Positions 40,006 to 50,506 are shown, counted from the stretch's first letter. The stretch: 64,000 nucleotides of DNA from M3007 sp046329435 (GCA_046329435.1 JAXLUR010000007.1:310001-374000), one strand, 5' to 3'. Notes: a model not told the origin generated them from the sequence alone. Made by a program: numbers and translations.

Positions 40006-41514
40006 TCATTTGCCGAAGGCATAATAATAGGTGCCCGAACTTCCCGGGTACAGGCCTTCGAGCATGACGCCGCCATTGGCTTTCTCGATTGCAGCGGCAA
40101 GTTCTTCGGCCGTACGTACTGCAATGTTGTTTACCCGGACGACCACAAAACCTTCGTGCATATCGGTCTGGTTGGCAATTTTTCCGGCGCCGAGGCGCGT
40201 GACTTTTACCCCGCCGCCGATGCCCATGCGCTCTGCTTCGCGGGCGTCGAGGGTCTCGAATTCGGCCCCGAGGGCGTTCAGCACCTCGTCGTGGTCTTGT
40301 TTGGTAACACGGTCGGTGTTGCCGTCGCGGTTTTTCAACATGACGCTGAGGGTTCGTTCGTCGCCGTCGCGCAGAACACTGATATTGAGTTTGTCGCCGG
40401 GGCGGTGTTTCCCGACGATTTCGAGCAGTTCGGGCGCTGATTTTACGGCCTGGCCGTCCACATGAGTGATCAGGTCGCCCTTGTGCACGCCCGCGGCGCC
40501 TGCTGCGCTGTTGGCGACCAGGCTGTCGACCAGCACGCCGGGGGCGAACTTGTGGTGGCTGTTTTCGGCCAGTTCAGGCGTGTTGTCGCGGATGGTGATG
40601 CCCAGATAGCCGCGCTGCACCACGCCGAATTGTCGCAGGTCATCGACCACTTTTGCTACCAGATTGGATGGTATGGCGAAAGCGTACCCCGCATATACGC
40701 CGGTCGGCGAAGCTATGGCGGTATTGATGCCGATCAGCTCGCCCTGCAGATTGATGAGGGCGCCACCCGAATTGCCGGGGTTGACGACGGCATCGGTCTG
40801 GATGAAACTCTCGACCGGCGCCTTGTCCTGAACGATATGCAAATCGCGGCCTTTGGCGCTCACAATGCCCGCTGTGACCGTGCCCGACAGATTGAAGGGG
40901 TTGCCGATGGCAACCACCCACTGCCCGATCTGCACCTCGTCGGAGTTGCCAAAACGCATGAACGGCAGCCCTTCGGCGTCAATTTTGACCACGGCAAGGT
41001 CGGTTGACGGGTCGGTGCCGATTACTTTGGCCGTAAACCTGCGTTTGTCGTTGAGTGTCACGGTCAGCTCATCGGCGTCGCGAACCACGTGGTTGTTGGT
41101 GACGATAAAACCGTCGGCACTCAGGATAACACCACTCCCTGAGCCTTGCGCTTCTTCGTCGTTGCCTTGCGGGCTGTCGGGAACGGGCGTTTGCGGAATA
41201 CTGAAAAAATGGCGGAACGGCGCAGGAAGATCCTGAAAATCAAATGGCTGCATACCTCCCGCCTGCCGTCCGCTGCGGTGCATGGTGGCCTGAATATGCA
41301 CTACTTCGGGCAAAGCCGCCTGCGCTGCACCGGTAAAATCGGCCACTACCGAAGACCCCTGGCCCTCCGACCATCCTGTGTAATGGGCAGGAAGAGAGTT
41401 GGAAGCGCTTTGTTGCACAGCTTGCGTGTGCCAACCCATAAGTCCGGCGCCCAGCAATGCCAGGCAGGCGCCTGCGAGCGCGGAACCGCTCATCCAGAAA
41501 AACTGATTTTTCAT
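40006..41514 (-). CDS. degP: Do/HtrA-family periplasmic serine protease
   Basis: 502 residues from the ATG that opens the signal anchor (MKNQFFWMSGSALAGACLALLGAG). The trypsin-like domain has the full triad H142 (TNNHVV), D172 (STDLAVV) and S249 (NPGNSGGAL). Two PDZ domains follow (about 285-390, with GYLGITIRD and GVHKGDLITHVDG; and 415-500, with GFVVVRVNN). It degrades or refolds damaged envelope proteins. The linker before the protease domain is long and Gln/Gly/Pro-rich, as in Bacteroidota homologs. The open frame further upstream gives no signal sequence and spans an inverted repeat. Confidence 0.94.
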   Translation of the reverse strand: MKNQFFWMSGSALAGACLALLGAGLMGWHTQAVQQSASNSLPAHYTGWSEGQGSSVVADFTGAAQAALPEVVHIQATMHRSGRQAGGMQPFDFQDLPAPFRHFFSIPQTPVPDSPQGNDEEAQGSGSGVILSADGFIVTNNHVVRDADELTVTLNDKRRFTAKVIGTDPSTDLAVVKIDAEGLPFMRFGNSDEVQIGQWVVAIGNPFNLSGTVTAGIVSAKGRDLHIVQDKAPVESFIQTDAVVNPGNSGGALINLQGELIGINTAIASPTGVYAGYAFAIPSNLVAKVVDDLRQFGVVQRGYLGITIRDNTPELAENSHHKFAPGVLVDSLVANSAAGAAGVHKGDLITHVDGQAVKSAPELLEIVGKHRPGDKLNISVLRDGDERTLSVMLKNRDGNTDRVTKQDHDEVLNALGAEFETLDAREAERMGIGGGVKVTRLGAGKIANQTDMHEGFVVVRVNNIAVRTAEELAAAIEKANGGVMLEGLYPGSSGTYYYAFGK

Positions 41515-41530
41515 GACAATTACGCTTGTG

Positions 41531-41555
41531 TTGTGGTTATTGTTCCTAACCACAA
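41531..41555. promoter_or_regulatory. 9-bp inverted repeat in the htrA leader
   Basis: TTGTGGTTA and TAACCACAA flank seven bases, about 16 bases upstream of the htrA start. Position suits an operator or an mRNA hairpin that limits ribosome access. Confidence 0.4.
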
Positions 41556-41657
41556 AAAAGCGCAAACCACCGAACGCAACCCAAGCGTTTGTAGGCTCAA
41601 ACGGGCCAAAAAACGGTTAAAACGGGCATTTTTTGCCTTGATACGACCAGGGCCGAA

Positions 41658-44600
41658 TCACCGCAACAATGATAATTCGCCCTTGAAGCGCTCGGTGCGG
41701 CCATCGTAATACACCAGCTCGGCAGACCAGAACAGCACGTCGGAAGGGAAGTCGCGGCCTTTCACCTTGCCATCCCAGCCGGACGACGGGTCGTTGGGGT
41801 CCAGGTTGTAACCGCTGTACACTTCTTCGCCCCAGCGCGACCAGATGCGCAGCGACCGAATCCTGTGCACACAGGGGTCGGTCAGCAGATAAAACGTATC
41901 ATTGGTGCCGTCGCCGTCTGGACTGAATGCCGTTGGCGCCCTTACCGTGCACATGTCGTTCACCGTCAGTGTGATAGCATCGGAAGCGGTGCAGCCGTTT
42001 GCGTCGGTGACCGATACGGCGTACGTAATGGTCTGCAGCGGGGCTGCTGCCGGGCTCATACAGTCGTCGCAGCTCAGGCCGTCAGGGGGCGCCCAGTGGT
42101 AGCGCAACGGGGGGCTGCCCACAGCCGCTGCCGGCAGTGAAATTTCCGCCCCGATTTTCAGGCTGGTGTCTGCCGGCAATTGCACCTGCAAGGGCGGAAA
42201 AAGGCTGATGATGGCTGTCAGTTCGAGGTCGCAGCCTTCTGGCGTCACGAAATCCAGCACCAGCGTGGTGTCGGCGCCCGAGGGCAGGCTTTGCCCCTGG
42301 TATTCGAGCGGCGCACCGATACAGACCATTGTGTCGAGCACTACACTCAGGATTTGCGGACTGACGCGAACGGTATCCGTGCTGAGGCATCCGTCGGCAT
42401 TTTGCGCCGTAACGACGTAGTTGACCGCGTTTTCGGGATACACAGCGATGGCAGGGCAGGTGTCGCAGCTGAGTGAAATAGCGGGCGACCACTGCCACGA
42501 CACGAAATTGTCGGGTAGTTCAAAATTCGTACCGGCCAGGCGGCAAACGACCCGGTTGGGTCCCAGATCAAGTTGCGACCCGGGATCTACGCTGATGGAA
42601 ACCGTGTCGGTCTGCGTATTGCCGCAGGCGTCCCAGACCGTGACCCAGTAGGTGCCGGGAAAGGAGGTAGTCAAGGTTTGCTCAGCGGCGCCATCCTGCC
42701 ATCGGTAGCGGGCGAACCCCGGACCTGCATCGAGTTGGAAGACGCCATTTTCACACACCTTGATATCGGGCCCCAGGCTGAGCGCCGGCGCCTCGCTGTC
42801 CGTCACCGTGATGTAAAAGGTATCGGTTTTCAGGCCGCATTCGAACCAGGCTTTGGCGACCAGCCGGTAGGCGCCAGTGTCCTGAAATTGAACGAAATAA
42901 TCCTCCACATTGAACAGGCCGCCCGTGCCGCCGCTGCGCTCCCATCTGACGCTGTCGGCGCCGCTGCACAGGGGCGAATTAAGGGTGTAAATGCCCTGAG
43001 CCGGCAAACCGCAGAGGGAGTCAGGGCCATTTATCCGGATGGGCAAACCGGCAGCCAGCAGCCATGGGGCAATGTAGGGCAGCCCGTATCGCACCCGGCC
43101 TGTGCCGAGGGGCTGGGCATTGGCCTGGTATTGGCAGGCGGCGCCCGCCTGGTCGGGGTAGAAAATTACGTCGAGCGCATCGGCGGGGGCACTGGCGCCC
43201 GGAGCAATGTACAATTTGCCGTTAGGGCCCATTTGAATGGCGCCGAAACGCGGAGTTGCACTGCTTGCCAGCGTCACCCGCGAAGCCTTGATGGTTTCGG
43301 CATTGCCCGAAATCAGGTCAAATTGATACAATTTGGTAGGAGTCGCGGCATACAGGTAGCGGTCGTTGGGCGAAAACTCGAGCGTATAGACGCCTGCGAG
43401 ATCGCTTTGGCGGATCGACACAACATCGGACAAGCTGCCCAGATAGGGGTCGAAACGCATCAGGTCGAAGCCTGCCGAGTTGGGCAGAGCGTCGGCAAGC
43501 AGATCGCCGGCATGGTTGAATTTCAGTTGGGCGAGCAGGTTGCTGTTGGCGGGATTCTGGTCTGCTTCGCCGATATCGACGGAAAAAGATTGTGCAACAA
43601 TATTGTTGTCGGCCAAAGCCTGGGTGACGTAAAACTGCGCGGCGTTTCTGCGTTTGCGCACGACCCATCTTGTGTTGAACACCGAGCAGGACGTGGTTGC
43701 CGCCACCTTGTCGCCCATCGGCGTCAGGTCGATAACCTGATTTTTCTCGGCAATCCCGTCGAGCAGCCTGATGTCGCCAAATCCCTGGCCCCGATTCATA
43801 TCGATACCTGAGAAATAGGGGTAAAAGTTGTTGCTGTTGTTGGTATGGTAGAAATTGAACAGGGCGCTGTTGAGCGGGATCAACAGGTTGCTCAGCGAGT
43901 TTTTACTGCCAAAAATACCTGCCCCGTTGGGAAGCGGCTGGTGTGCGCGGTTGTAAATGGTTTCACCGTCGGTATAAAGAAGCAGGTTGCCGGCCGCATC
44001 GCAAATGACCCCCGTCGAACCTGGGCTGTCGGTGGCGCCGTCGGTCAGAATGGTGGGCGGTTCGGTTGAAAAATCGAGACCGGCATGGCTGCCAAAATAC
44101 CAGATGCGCGCTTGTTCGTTGTTGCAGGCGATGCATTCGCAGGCAGGATCAACGCAGTCGATAAGGTTGTTGTAATCGTCGCTGCGGCCGTTGGCGCAGA
44201 TTTCCGTACAGGGGGCGCCGCAGAGGTATTTGACGTCGCCTAGATCGACCGGGGCGGGCGAGGCTGCATTGGTTTGCAGCAACAGCGGGCTGGCATATTG
44301 ATTCCAGGAGAAGGGCTCGACGGTGGCATCGGTCAGTGTTTCTTCGGTGACGGAGATGCCGAAATCCTGTCCGCAAAAAGCGCCGGCATCGCCATTGGAA
44401 GCCAGGTAACGCGCGATAAACAACCCGCCGGGCGCTGTGTTTTTGCCCACCAGAAACACAGCGTTGCCTTGCTCAGCCACCAGATTGCGGCCGGCTTCGT
44501 GTCGGCCGTAAGTATGTCTGATCCAGGAAAATTTGCCGTTTTTATCGGTTTTGAACAAAAATTCGCGGGTGAGGACGTAGTACCCGTCGTCGCCTGCGAT

Positions 44601-47600
44601 GAGGCTTTGCACGATATTGTTGACCGTCACGGCATTGAGGTCGTCGATGGTGTAACGATGCAGCCACAAAACCTGTCCGTTGGGCGCCACTTTCACCAGG
44701 GCAAGCTGTTTGGTGAGCAACGAAGCCGCGGTGTCGAAACGACCCTGAAGCGCAATGACCATCGAATCGCCGTCGAACGCAATATCGGCTGCTTCCAGCG
44801 AAGGCTCGCCGATGGCGGATGGCACGACGATCCTCCAAAGATCAACGGGATTGCCGTTCAGGTCGGTCTTGTAGATCACTGGCTTGCGCAGGCTGCCGGG
44901 CGGCGGGGTCTCCGATTTGCCGACGGCGTACATCAAATTGCCTTTGCGCCGCACCGACCGCAGTTCTTCGTTTTTATCCAGGTCGAAGGACTGGTTCCAG
45001 TTGTTGGTCAGCAAATCTCCGGTATTGCGCGCCACTTCCAGCAGCACGGGGTCGAAATCCGGGTCGCCGGAAGAAGTGCCCGTGGGGTATGCGCCGCCGA
45101 TCAGGTAATTGCCGCCCGGCCCCAGTTCCTGAATGCTGGTAAAGCGCGAGCGTTTGTTTTGCGACTCTTCCCTAACCCAAATCAACACGCCTGTCACGGG
45201 GTTGTATTTGAAGGCATAGCCGTTGAAGACGAGGGTTGCCGTTTCGATATTGCCCACGCCCACGATGTTGCCGTCGCTGTCCAGCATGAGGTCCTGAAGG
45301 CGGTCGTTGCGCTCGGAACAATGAAATTGCCGGCTCCACAAGACTGAGCCGTCGGGACTGAAGTTGACCAGCAGGGTTTGGTTGTTGCGCCAGCCGCCCG
45401 CGTAAAACGTACCGTCGGGCGCCTCGATCACGGCACTCAGCACCGTCAGCGAATTGACGTCTTCAAAATACTCCGTCCAGGCGGTTTTGCACGGAGGGAT
45501 AAGGCAGGAAGGCGCGCAAGGTTCGCCTGCGCTCAACGCATAGCCCGAGACCGACATATCCTGAACCGTTTCAACGGGGAAAGCCTGCGTGCTGTTCAAA
45601 GTTACCGTCTGGTTGACGTTGTTGGGGGGAAATGACAAATTGTCCAGATACACTTTCTCCTGCGGGCATACCCCGGCGACCCCGATCGAGTTGGCGCGCA
45701 TGAAAAAGATATCCTGTTGTCCGCCGTCGCTGCTGCGGCCGGTGTACAAGGCGCCTGCTTCGGGGGTATTTTCGACATAGGCAACCGATGCCTGGCCCTT
45801 CCCCGCGTATTGTTGCACCACACTATAGTCAGTGCTCAGGTCCAGGTTAAAAAGGATCGCTTTCGGTTGCGGCTGGGAGGCAGGCAGGCCAACCGCGATG
45901 GTGATCTTGTTGTCCGCGATATTTTTTACGTCATAAAATACAAGGCCCTGACCTTGAAGCTGATAGGCATTGCCGGTGATGGTATTACCTCCAGGTGCTT
46001 TATTGATGAACAATCCCATAGGCTCATCCCCGATGTTCGTCGTTTCTTCTCCTGCGAAATAGATGTTGGGGCCCAGAAAGTTGGGGCGTACATCGACCGA
46101 CCACAACGCCCGGTCGGCAATCTGATACCCCACGGTCTGGGCAAGTGTCATGTTTCCGTCCTTGTCGAGTTCGAACATGAGTGCGTCGCGGGTGCCGGAC
46201 AAAATGAAATAACCGCAGGCGCGAAAACTCGAATCCTCCGCTACCGCAATGTCGGTCGCGTAACAATCCGCGTTGGGCATGCCATAAGTGCTGATCCACT
46301 GCTGGTTGCCCGCTGCGTCGAGTTTGAGGAAACAGGCGGAAGCTTTTTGCGGCGGCGCAGGCTGCACGTAGCCGCAGGCAATCCAGCCGCCGTCGGGCGT
46401 GGCGACAATTCGGCGCAATTCATCTGCACCAGGCGTGATCAGCCTTTTTTGCCACAACAACTGCCCGTCGTTATCAAAACCGGCCACTGTTGCGTCGTTG
46501 TAGCTCGCCCAGGTATTGCTGCTGAGCAGCGCGACGAACCCGCCATCGGCCTGGGCCGCCAGGTGTTGAAGCGACTCGCTGCCGGCGGGCGTCCCGAACC
46601 GTTTCGACCAGATCACATTGCCATCAGGGTCGGTTTTGATCAACAAGACTTCCTGCAATGCGCCCGGCACGACGCCGTCGCCGCCGACCAGAAAATTGCC
46701 GTCGGCCAGTACGATGGAGGCTACGCCGCGTTCGTCGTTGCCGGTGCCGTAGTATTTTTGAAAAGAACTGCCCTTGCACGAGTCCTGCACGGTTACCACC
46801 AGGGTTTTCGAGGTGCTGCATTGGCCGTTGGATGCTTCCAGGCGGATTTCGTAGGCGCCGGCCATATCGAATGTGTACGAAGCGAGCGCCGGCCCTTGCG
46901 GCACGTCGTTGACAAACCACTGGAATTGCCCGGCCCCCTGGCTGGTATTGGTCAGCGCAACCGTGCCCCCGGTAAACACTTCAATGGAATTGACCTGAAA
47001 ATCAGCGCTGACCGGGCAGATCACCTGAATGATGCTCGTGCTCGATTGAGAAGGGCACAGCCCCGGGTCGGCGCTGATCGAGGTGAGGGTCACGGTGTAG
47101 GCGCCGGTATTGTTGAACGTAAAGGCAGGATTGGCAAGGGTGGAAAACGGTGTGCCGTCGAGGGTCCAGATAAAACTGGCGGCGTTCTGGCTTTGGTTGC
47201 TGAATGTCACGGTGCTGCCAAGCGCGACGATGGCATTGCTCGCCATAAAGTCCGAACTGACGATCGCCGGGCAGGGTTGGCCGCATCCGTCGGAATCCAG
47301 CAGGCTTTGGCGGGTGTTTTGGGTGAAAAATTCCATACGGGCCGACTGGCCGGCGGTAAAATCGTGCCGGCAGGCCACGTCGCCGTAGTCCATAAAGTTT
47401 TTGGTATCGTCGGGCAGGTCGGCGCTCAGGCCCGACTGGGTATCGGTAGAGCAGGAGTTGACGGTTTGGCCGCAGGGAATACCCGCGGTGCTCTGATCGG
47501 GGGGCGTATCGCACACGCGGTCGCCGTCGCTCAGGCAATCGTCGTTGGTGCAGCCGCCTTCAAAAGTGTGGTACAGGCCGAGGTAGTGGCCCATTTCGTG

Positions 47601-48257
47601 AGGCCCGGGGCTGCTGGTAGCAGGCGCGCCGTTGAAGTAGTTGGCTTCCAGCACGATGCCGTCGTTGCCCGCCCCGTGAAAGGCCGGCGACGACGCGTAG
47701 CCCACAATGCCGCAGCCCTGCGCCTGGGTGCAGATGGAACGCACGATCCAGATATTGATGTATCGTTTGGTATCCCAGCGGGAGAGGTTTTTGATGGCAA
47801 AATCGTCATCTTCGAGGGTCATAACGGTCAGGGGCGACACCACGCGGTTGATGCCCGTGGTCGCCGAGCCATCGGGCGCGCGGGTGGCCAGGCAAAAACG
47901 GACCGGCACGTTGACGCCCGAACCCTGGTCGTAGTACCCCTGGTTGGCAAATGCCTCGTTGAGCCGCTGAACGGCCAGCTGGACCGACGCATCGCTGAGG
48001 TTTTCAGGGCCGTTGAAGTGAATGAGGTGTACCACCACAGGCAGGGTAACCACGCTGCCGTTGTACTCGGGCATCGCGTTATTTTGAAAAAAGCCACGCG
48101 CAGCCGCGTCTTGAGCGGCTATTTGCTGCAAAAAGGCGGGGTCAGACAAGGCTGCCTGATCGAGGAACATACTGCTGCCGCAAGGGGCATTTTGAGCAAA
48201 AACAACAAGGCTGTCGAGGAGCAGCAAAAAAGTGAACAGGAGTTTGTCGAGCGTCAT
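41658..48257 (-). CDS. Giant T9SS type B protein: M43 metalloprotease, PKD and propeller domains
   Basis: 2199 residues. After the signal peptide (ends near VFAQN) comes a pappalysin-like M43 domain (about 60-330) with the metzincin site HEMGHYLGLYH (H220, E221, H224, H230) and TFEGGCTNDDCLSDGDRVCDTP. PKD-like domains follow (about 335-485). Two long propeller-type regions with repeated W-x-x-Y/F-G and G-G-D/Y-x-x-x-G blades occupy about 490-1390. A Cys-rich metal-binding-like segment (ICANGRSDDYNNLIDCVDPAC) precedes a third propeller (from IWYFGSHAGLDF). Ig-like domains end the central part (1770-2090). The last ~90 residues match the gliding-motility-type (type B) sorting domain: FSPDGDGTNDTFYL and WDGKVKGRDFPSDVLFWSAELV. 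It probably acts at the surface as protease and adhesin. Confidence 0.88.
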   Translation of the reverse strand: MTLDKLLFTFLLLLDSLVVFAQNAPCGSSMFLDQAALSDPAFLQQIAAQDAAARGFFQNNAMPEYNGSVVTLPVVVHLIHFNGPENLSDASVQLAVQRLNEAFANQGYYDQGSGVNVPVRFCLATRAPDGSATTGINRVVSPLTVMTLEDDDFAIKNLSRWDTKRYINIWIVRSICTQAQGCGIVGYASSPAFHGAGNDGIVLEANYFNGAPATSSPGPHEMGHYLGLYHTFEGGCTNDDCLSDGDRVCDTPPDQSTAGIPCGQTVNSCSTDTQSGLSADLPDDTKNFMDYGDVACRHDFTAGQSARMEFFTQNTRQSLLDSDGCGQPCPAIVSSDFMASNAIVALGSTVTFSNQSQNAASFIWTLDGTPFSTLANPAFTFNNTGAYTVTLTSISADPGLCPSQSSTSIIQVICPVSADFQVNSIEVFTGGTVALTNTSQGAGQFQWFVNDVPQGPALASYTFDMAGAYEIRLEASNGQCSTSKTLVVTVQDSCKGSSFQKYYGTGNDERGVASIVLADGNFLVGGDGVVPGALQEVLLIKTDPDGNVIWSKRFGTPAGSESLQHLAAQADGGFVALLSSNTWASYNDATVAGFDNDGQLLWQKRLITPGADELRRIVATPDGGWIACGYVQPAPPQKASACFLKLDAAGNQQWISTYGMPNADCYATDIAVAEDSSFRACGYFILSGTRDALMFELDKDGNMTLAQTVGYQIADRALWSVDVRPNFLGPNIYFAGEETTNIGDEPMGLFINKAPGGNTITGNAYQLQGQGLVFYDVKNIADNKITIAVGLPASQPQPKAILFNLDLSTDYSVVQQYAGKGQASVAYVENTPEAGALYTGRSSDGGQQDIFFMRANSIGVAGVCPQEKVYLDNLSFPPNNVNQTVTLNSTQAFPVETVQDMSVSGYALSAGEPCAPSCLIPPCKTAWTEYFEDVNSLTVLSAVIEAPDGTFYAGGWRNNQTLLVNFSPDGSVLWSRQFHCSERNDRLQDLMLDSDGNIVGVGNIETATLVFNGYAFKYNPVTGVLIWVREESQNKRSRFTSIQELGPGGNYLIGGAYPTGTSSGDPDFDPVLLEVARNTGDLLTNNWNQSFDLDKNEELRSVRRKGNLMYAVGKSETPPPGSLRKPVIYKTDLNGNPVDLWRIVVPSAIGEPSLEAADIAFDGDSMVIALQGRFDTAASLLTKQLALVKVAPNGQVLWLHRYTIDDLNAVTVNNIVQSLIAGDDGYYVLTREFLFKTDKNGKFSWIRHTYGRHEAGRNLVAEQGNAVFLVGKNTAPGGLFIARYLASNGDAGAFCGQDFGISVTEETLTDATVEPFSWNQYASPLLLQTNAASPAPVDLGDVKYLCGAPCTEICANGRSDDYNNLIDCVDPACECIACNNEQARIWYFGSHAGLDFSTEPPTILTDGATDSPGSTGVICDAAGNLLLYTDGETIYNRAHQPLPNGAGIFGSKNSLSNLLIPLNSALFNFYHTNNSNNFYPYFSGIDMNRGQGFGDIRLLDGIAEKNQVIDLTPMGDKVAATTSCSVFNTRWVVRKRRNAAQFYVTQALADNNIVAQSFSVDIGEADQNPANSNLLAQLKFNHAGDLLADALPNSAGFDLMRFDPYLGSLSDVVSIRQSDLAGVYTLEFSPNDRYLYAATPTKLYQFDLISGNAETIKASRVTLASSATPRFGAIQMGPNGKLYIAPGASAPADALDVIFYPDQAGAACQYQANAQPLGTGRVRYGLPYIAPWLLAAGLPIRINGPDSLCGLPAQGIYTLNSPLCSGADSVRWERSGGTGGLFNVEDYFVQFQDTGAYRLVAKAWFECGLKTDTFYITVTDSEAPALSLGPDIKVCENGVFQLDAGPGFARYRWQDGAAEQTLTTSFPGTYWVTVWDACGNTQTDTVSISVDPGSQLDLGPNRVVCRLAGTNFELPDNFVSWQWSPAISLSCDTCPAIAVYPENAVNYVVTAQNADGCLSTDTVRVSPQILSVVLDTMVCIGAPLEYQGQSLPSGADTTLVLDFVTPEGCDLELTAIISLFPPLQVQLPADTSLKIGAEISLPAAAVGSPPLRYHWAPPDGLSCDDCMSPAAAPLQTITYAVSVTDANGCTASDAITLTVNDMCTVRAPTAFSPDGDGTNDTFYLLTDPCVHRIRSLRIWSRWGEEVYSGYNLDPNDPSSGWDGKVKGRDFPSDVLFWSAELVYYDGRTERFKGELSLLR

Positions 48258-48378
48258 GTCTGATAGGCTGGCGATAATTCTGAAACCAATGTTAGCCTAA
48301 ACCTTTAAAACCGTCTCAGGTTGAGGAAAAAAATCTATCTACATGTCTGGATTAGGCAAAACCCCTTGTCCGGCACAG

Positions 48379-48386
48379 TACTTTTG
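48379..48386 (+). promoter_or_regulatory. Predicted -7 element of paaZ
   Basis: TACTTTTG, full TAnnTTTG match, ending 26 bases before the ATG. No clear -33 element. Confidence 0.5.
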
Positions 48387-48412
48387 CCGCGTCCTTTCCA
48401 AACACAGGTAAC

Positions 48413-50467
48413 ATGTCCAAATCCATTCAAAACTATATTCTCGGCCGCTGGACTCCCGGCGAAGGGGACGGCACCACCCAATATAACGCCCTCACGGGGG
48501 AAATCATCGGCGTGGCCGCTTCCGGCGGCATCGATTACGCCGAAGTGCTCGATTATGCCCGAAAAGCCGGTAATCCGGCCTTGCGGCGGCTCACTTTCCA
48601 CGAACGCGGCCGAATGCTCAAAGCCCTGGCCTTGTACCTGCTCGACCGCAAAGACCGCTACTACGGCCTTAGTCATCTCAGCGGCGCCACCCGTGCCGAC
48701 AGCTGGGTCGATATCGAGGGCGGTATCGGCAACCTGTTCGCGTACAGCAGCTTGCGCCGCCGTTTCCCCAACGAGCCGTACTACGTGGAGGGCGAAACGA
48801 TCCGCCTTTCCAAGGAAAATACGTTTATCGGCCACCATATCCTCACACCCAAACGCGGGGTTGCCGTCCACATCAATGCCTTTAATTTCCCCATTTGGGG
48901 CATGCTGGAAAAAATCGCAGTCAACCTACTGGCCGGAATGCCGGCAGTGGTCAAGGCCAGCGAACAAACTTCGTTTCTGACCGAAGCCATGGTGCACGAC
49001 ATCGTCGCTTCGGGTATTCTGCCCGAAGGCGCGCTGCAATTTATTTCCGGCGCCGGGCGCGGCATCCTCGACCATGTGCGGAGCCAGGACGTGGTGACGT
49101 TTACCGGCTCTGCCGAAACGGGTAAAAAACTGCGCGCACACCCCGCCCTGATCGAGCATTCGGTGCCGTTTACCATGGAAGCCGACTCGCTCAATGCCGC
49201 CGTACTGGGCGAAGACGCCGTGCCGGGCACCCCCGAATTCGACCTGTTTGTCAAGGAAGTACGCCGCGAAATGATCACCAAGGCCGGCCAAAAATGCACG
49301 GCCGTGCGCCGCATCCTCGTGCCCGAAAACCTGCTCGACGACGTTCAGAAAGCCCTTTCCAAAGAACTGTCCAAAACCCTCGTGGGCGATCCCTCGGTCG
49401 AAGGCGTACGCATGGGCGCTCTCATCAACCGCCACCAGCTCGACCGCGTGCGCGAAAAACTGCGCCACCTCGCCGCCCACACGCCTATCGTGCACGGCCA
49501 TCCCGACGACTTCGAGGTCACGGGCGCCAGCCGCGAAAAAGGCGCTTTTCTGCCGCCCATCCTGCTGCGCAACGAAAACCCGCTGCACAACCTGATCACC
49601 CACGAAACGGAGTGTTTCGGCCCCGTTTCGACCATTATGCCCTATAAATCCATCGAACAGGCCGTCGAAATCGCAGCCCTGGGGCGCGGCTCGCTGGTGT
49701 CCACCATTTGTACCCACGATCGCGCCGCCGCCCGCGAATACGTACTCGAAGCAGCTTCCTGGCACGGCCGGGTGCTCGTACTCAACCGCGATTCGGCCAA
49801 GGAAAGCACAGGCCATGGCTCGCCAATGCCCTTGCTCGTTCACGGCGGCCCCGGACACGCAGGCGGCGGCGAGGAAATGGGCGGCATGCGCGGCGTGATG
49901 CACTACCTGCAACGCACCGCAGTGCAGGGCCATCCGACCGACCTCACGGCCGTGACCGGCCAATACCAGCCCGGCGGCGCGCAGCACGAAACGCCGGTGC
50001 ATCCGTTCAAAAAATACTTCGACGAACTGGAAGTTGGCGAAACGCTCGTGACGGCCAAACACACGGTGAGCATCGCCGATATTCACAATTTTGCCAATGT
50101 CAGCGGCGACAATTTTTACGCCCACATGGATGAAACAGCCCTTGAAGGCACGCCCTTTACCGGCCGGGTGGCGCATGGCTATTTTGTCCTGTCAAAAGCG
50201 GCAGGTTTGTTTGTCGATCCCAAAAAGGGCCCTGTTTTGCTCAACTATGGCCTCGATGAATGCCGTTTTACCAAACCCGTCTACCCGGGTATGACCATCG
50301 GCGTGAAACTGACGGTGAAAGAAAAAATCGAACAGGAACACGACCCCGCACGGGAAGGCATTGCTGCCATTCCGCGCGGCATCGTCAAGTGGCTGGTCGA
50401 TGTGTACGATGAAACGGGCGAGACCGTGGCCATTGCGACGATCCTGACGATGGTGCGGAAGCGGTAA
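48413..50467 (+). CDS. paaZ: Bifunctional aldehyde dehydrogenase / enoyl-CoA hydratase PaaZ
   Basis: 684 residues, the normal PaaZ length. In phenylacetate breakdown it opens the oxepin-CoA ring (MaoC-type hydratase domain) and oxidises the resulting aldehyde (NADP-dependent dehydrogenase domain). The dehydrogenase domain (1-520) has catalytic E256 (TMEADSLN) and C295 (AGQKCTAVRR), the same numbering as known for the E. coli enzyme, and FTGSAETGKKL. The MaoC domain (about 540-684) has FANVSGDNFYAHMDE and GRVAHGYFVLS with the Asp/His pair. No other paa gene lies in the window, so the pathway genes must be elsewhere or the enzyme serves a different CoA substrate. Confidence 0.94.
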   Translation: MSKSIQNYILGRWTPGEGDGTTQYNALTGEIIGVAASGGIDYAEVLDYARKAGNPALRRLTFHERGRMLKALALYLLDRKDRYYGLSHLSGATRADSWVDIEGGIGNLFAYSSLRRRFPNEPYYVEGETIRLSKENTFIGHHILTPKRGVAVHINAFNFPIWGMLEKIAVNLLAGMPAVVKASEQTSFLTEAMVHDIVASGILPEGALQFISGAGRGILDHVRSQDVVTFTGSAETGKKLRAHPALIEHSVPFTMEADSLNAAVLGEDAVPGTPEFDLFVKEVRREMITKAGQKCTAVRRILVPENLLDDVQKALSKELSKTLVGDPSVEGVRMGALINRHQLDRVREKLRHLAAHTPIVHGHPDDFEVTGASREKGAFLPPILLRNENPLHNLITHETECFGPVSTIMPYKSIEQAVEIAALGRGSLVSTICTHDRAAAREYVLEAASWHGRVLVLNRDSAKESTGHGSPMPLLVHGGPGHAGGGEEMGGMRGVMHYLQRTAVQGHPTDLTAVTGQYQPGGAQHETPVHPFKKYFDELEVGETLVTAKHTVSIADIHNFANVSGDNFYAHMDETALEGTPFTGRVAHGYFVLSKAAGLFVDPKKGPVLLNYGLDECRFTKPVYPGMTIGVKLTVKEKIEQEHDPAREGIAAIPRGIVKWLVDVYDETGETVAIATILTMVRKR

Positions 50468-50506
50468 AAACCGCTTGTCGCAGCCCGCTTATGAATGCCT
50501 CCAGTA

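Noticed and set aside
45717..48263. 848-codon open frame on the plus strand inside the giant minus-strand gene
   Set aside because: It is antisense to clear PKD and M43 domains, its translation has no recognisable motif, and long antisense frames are common in GC-rich DNA with few stop codons.
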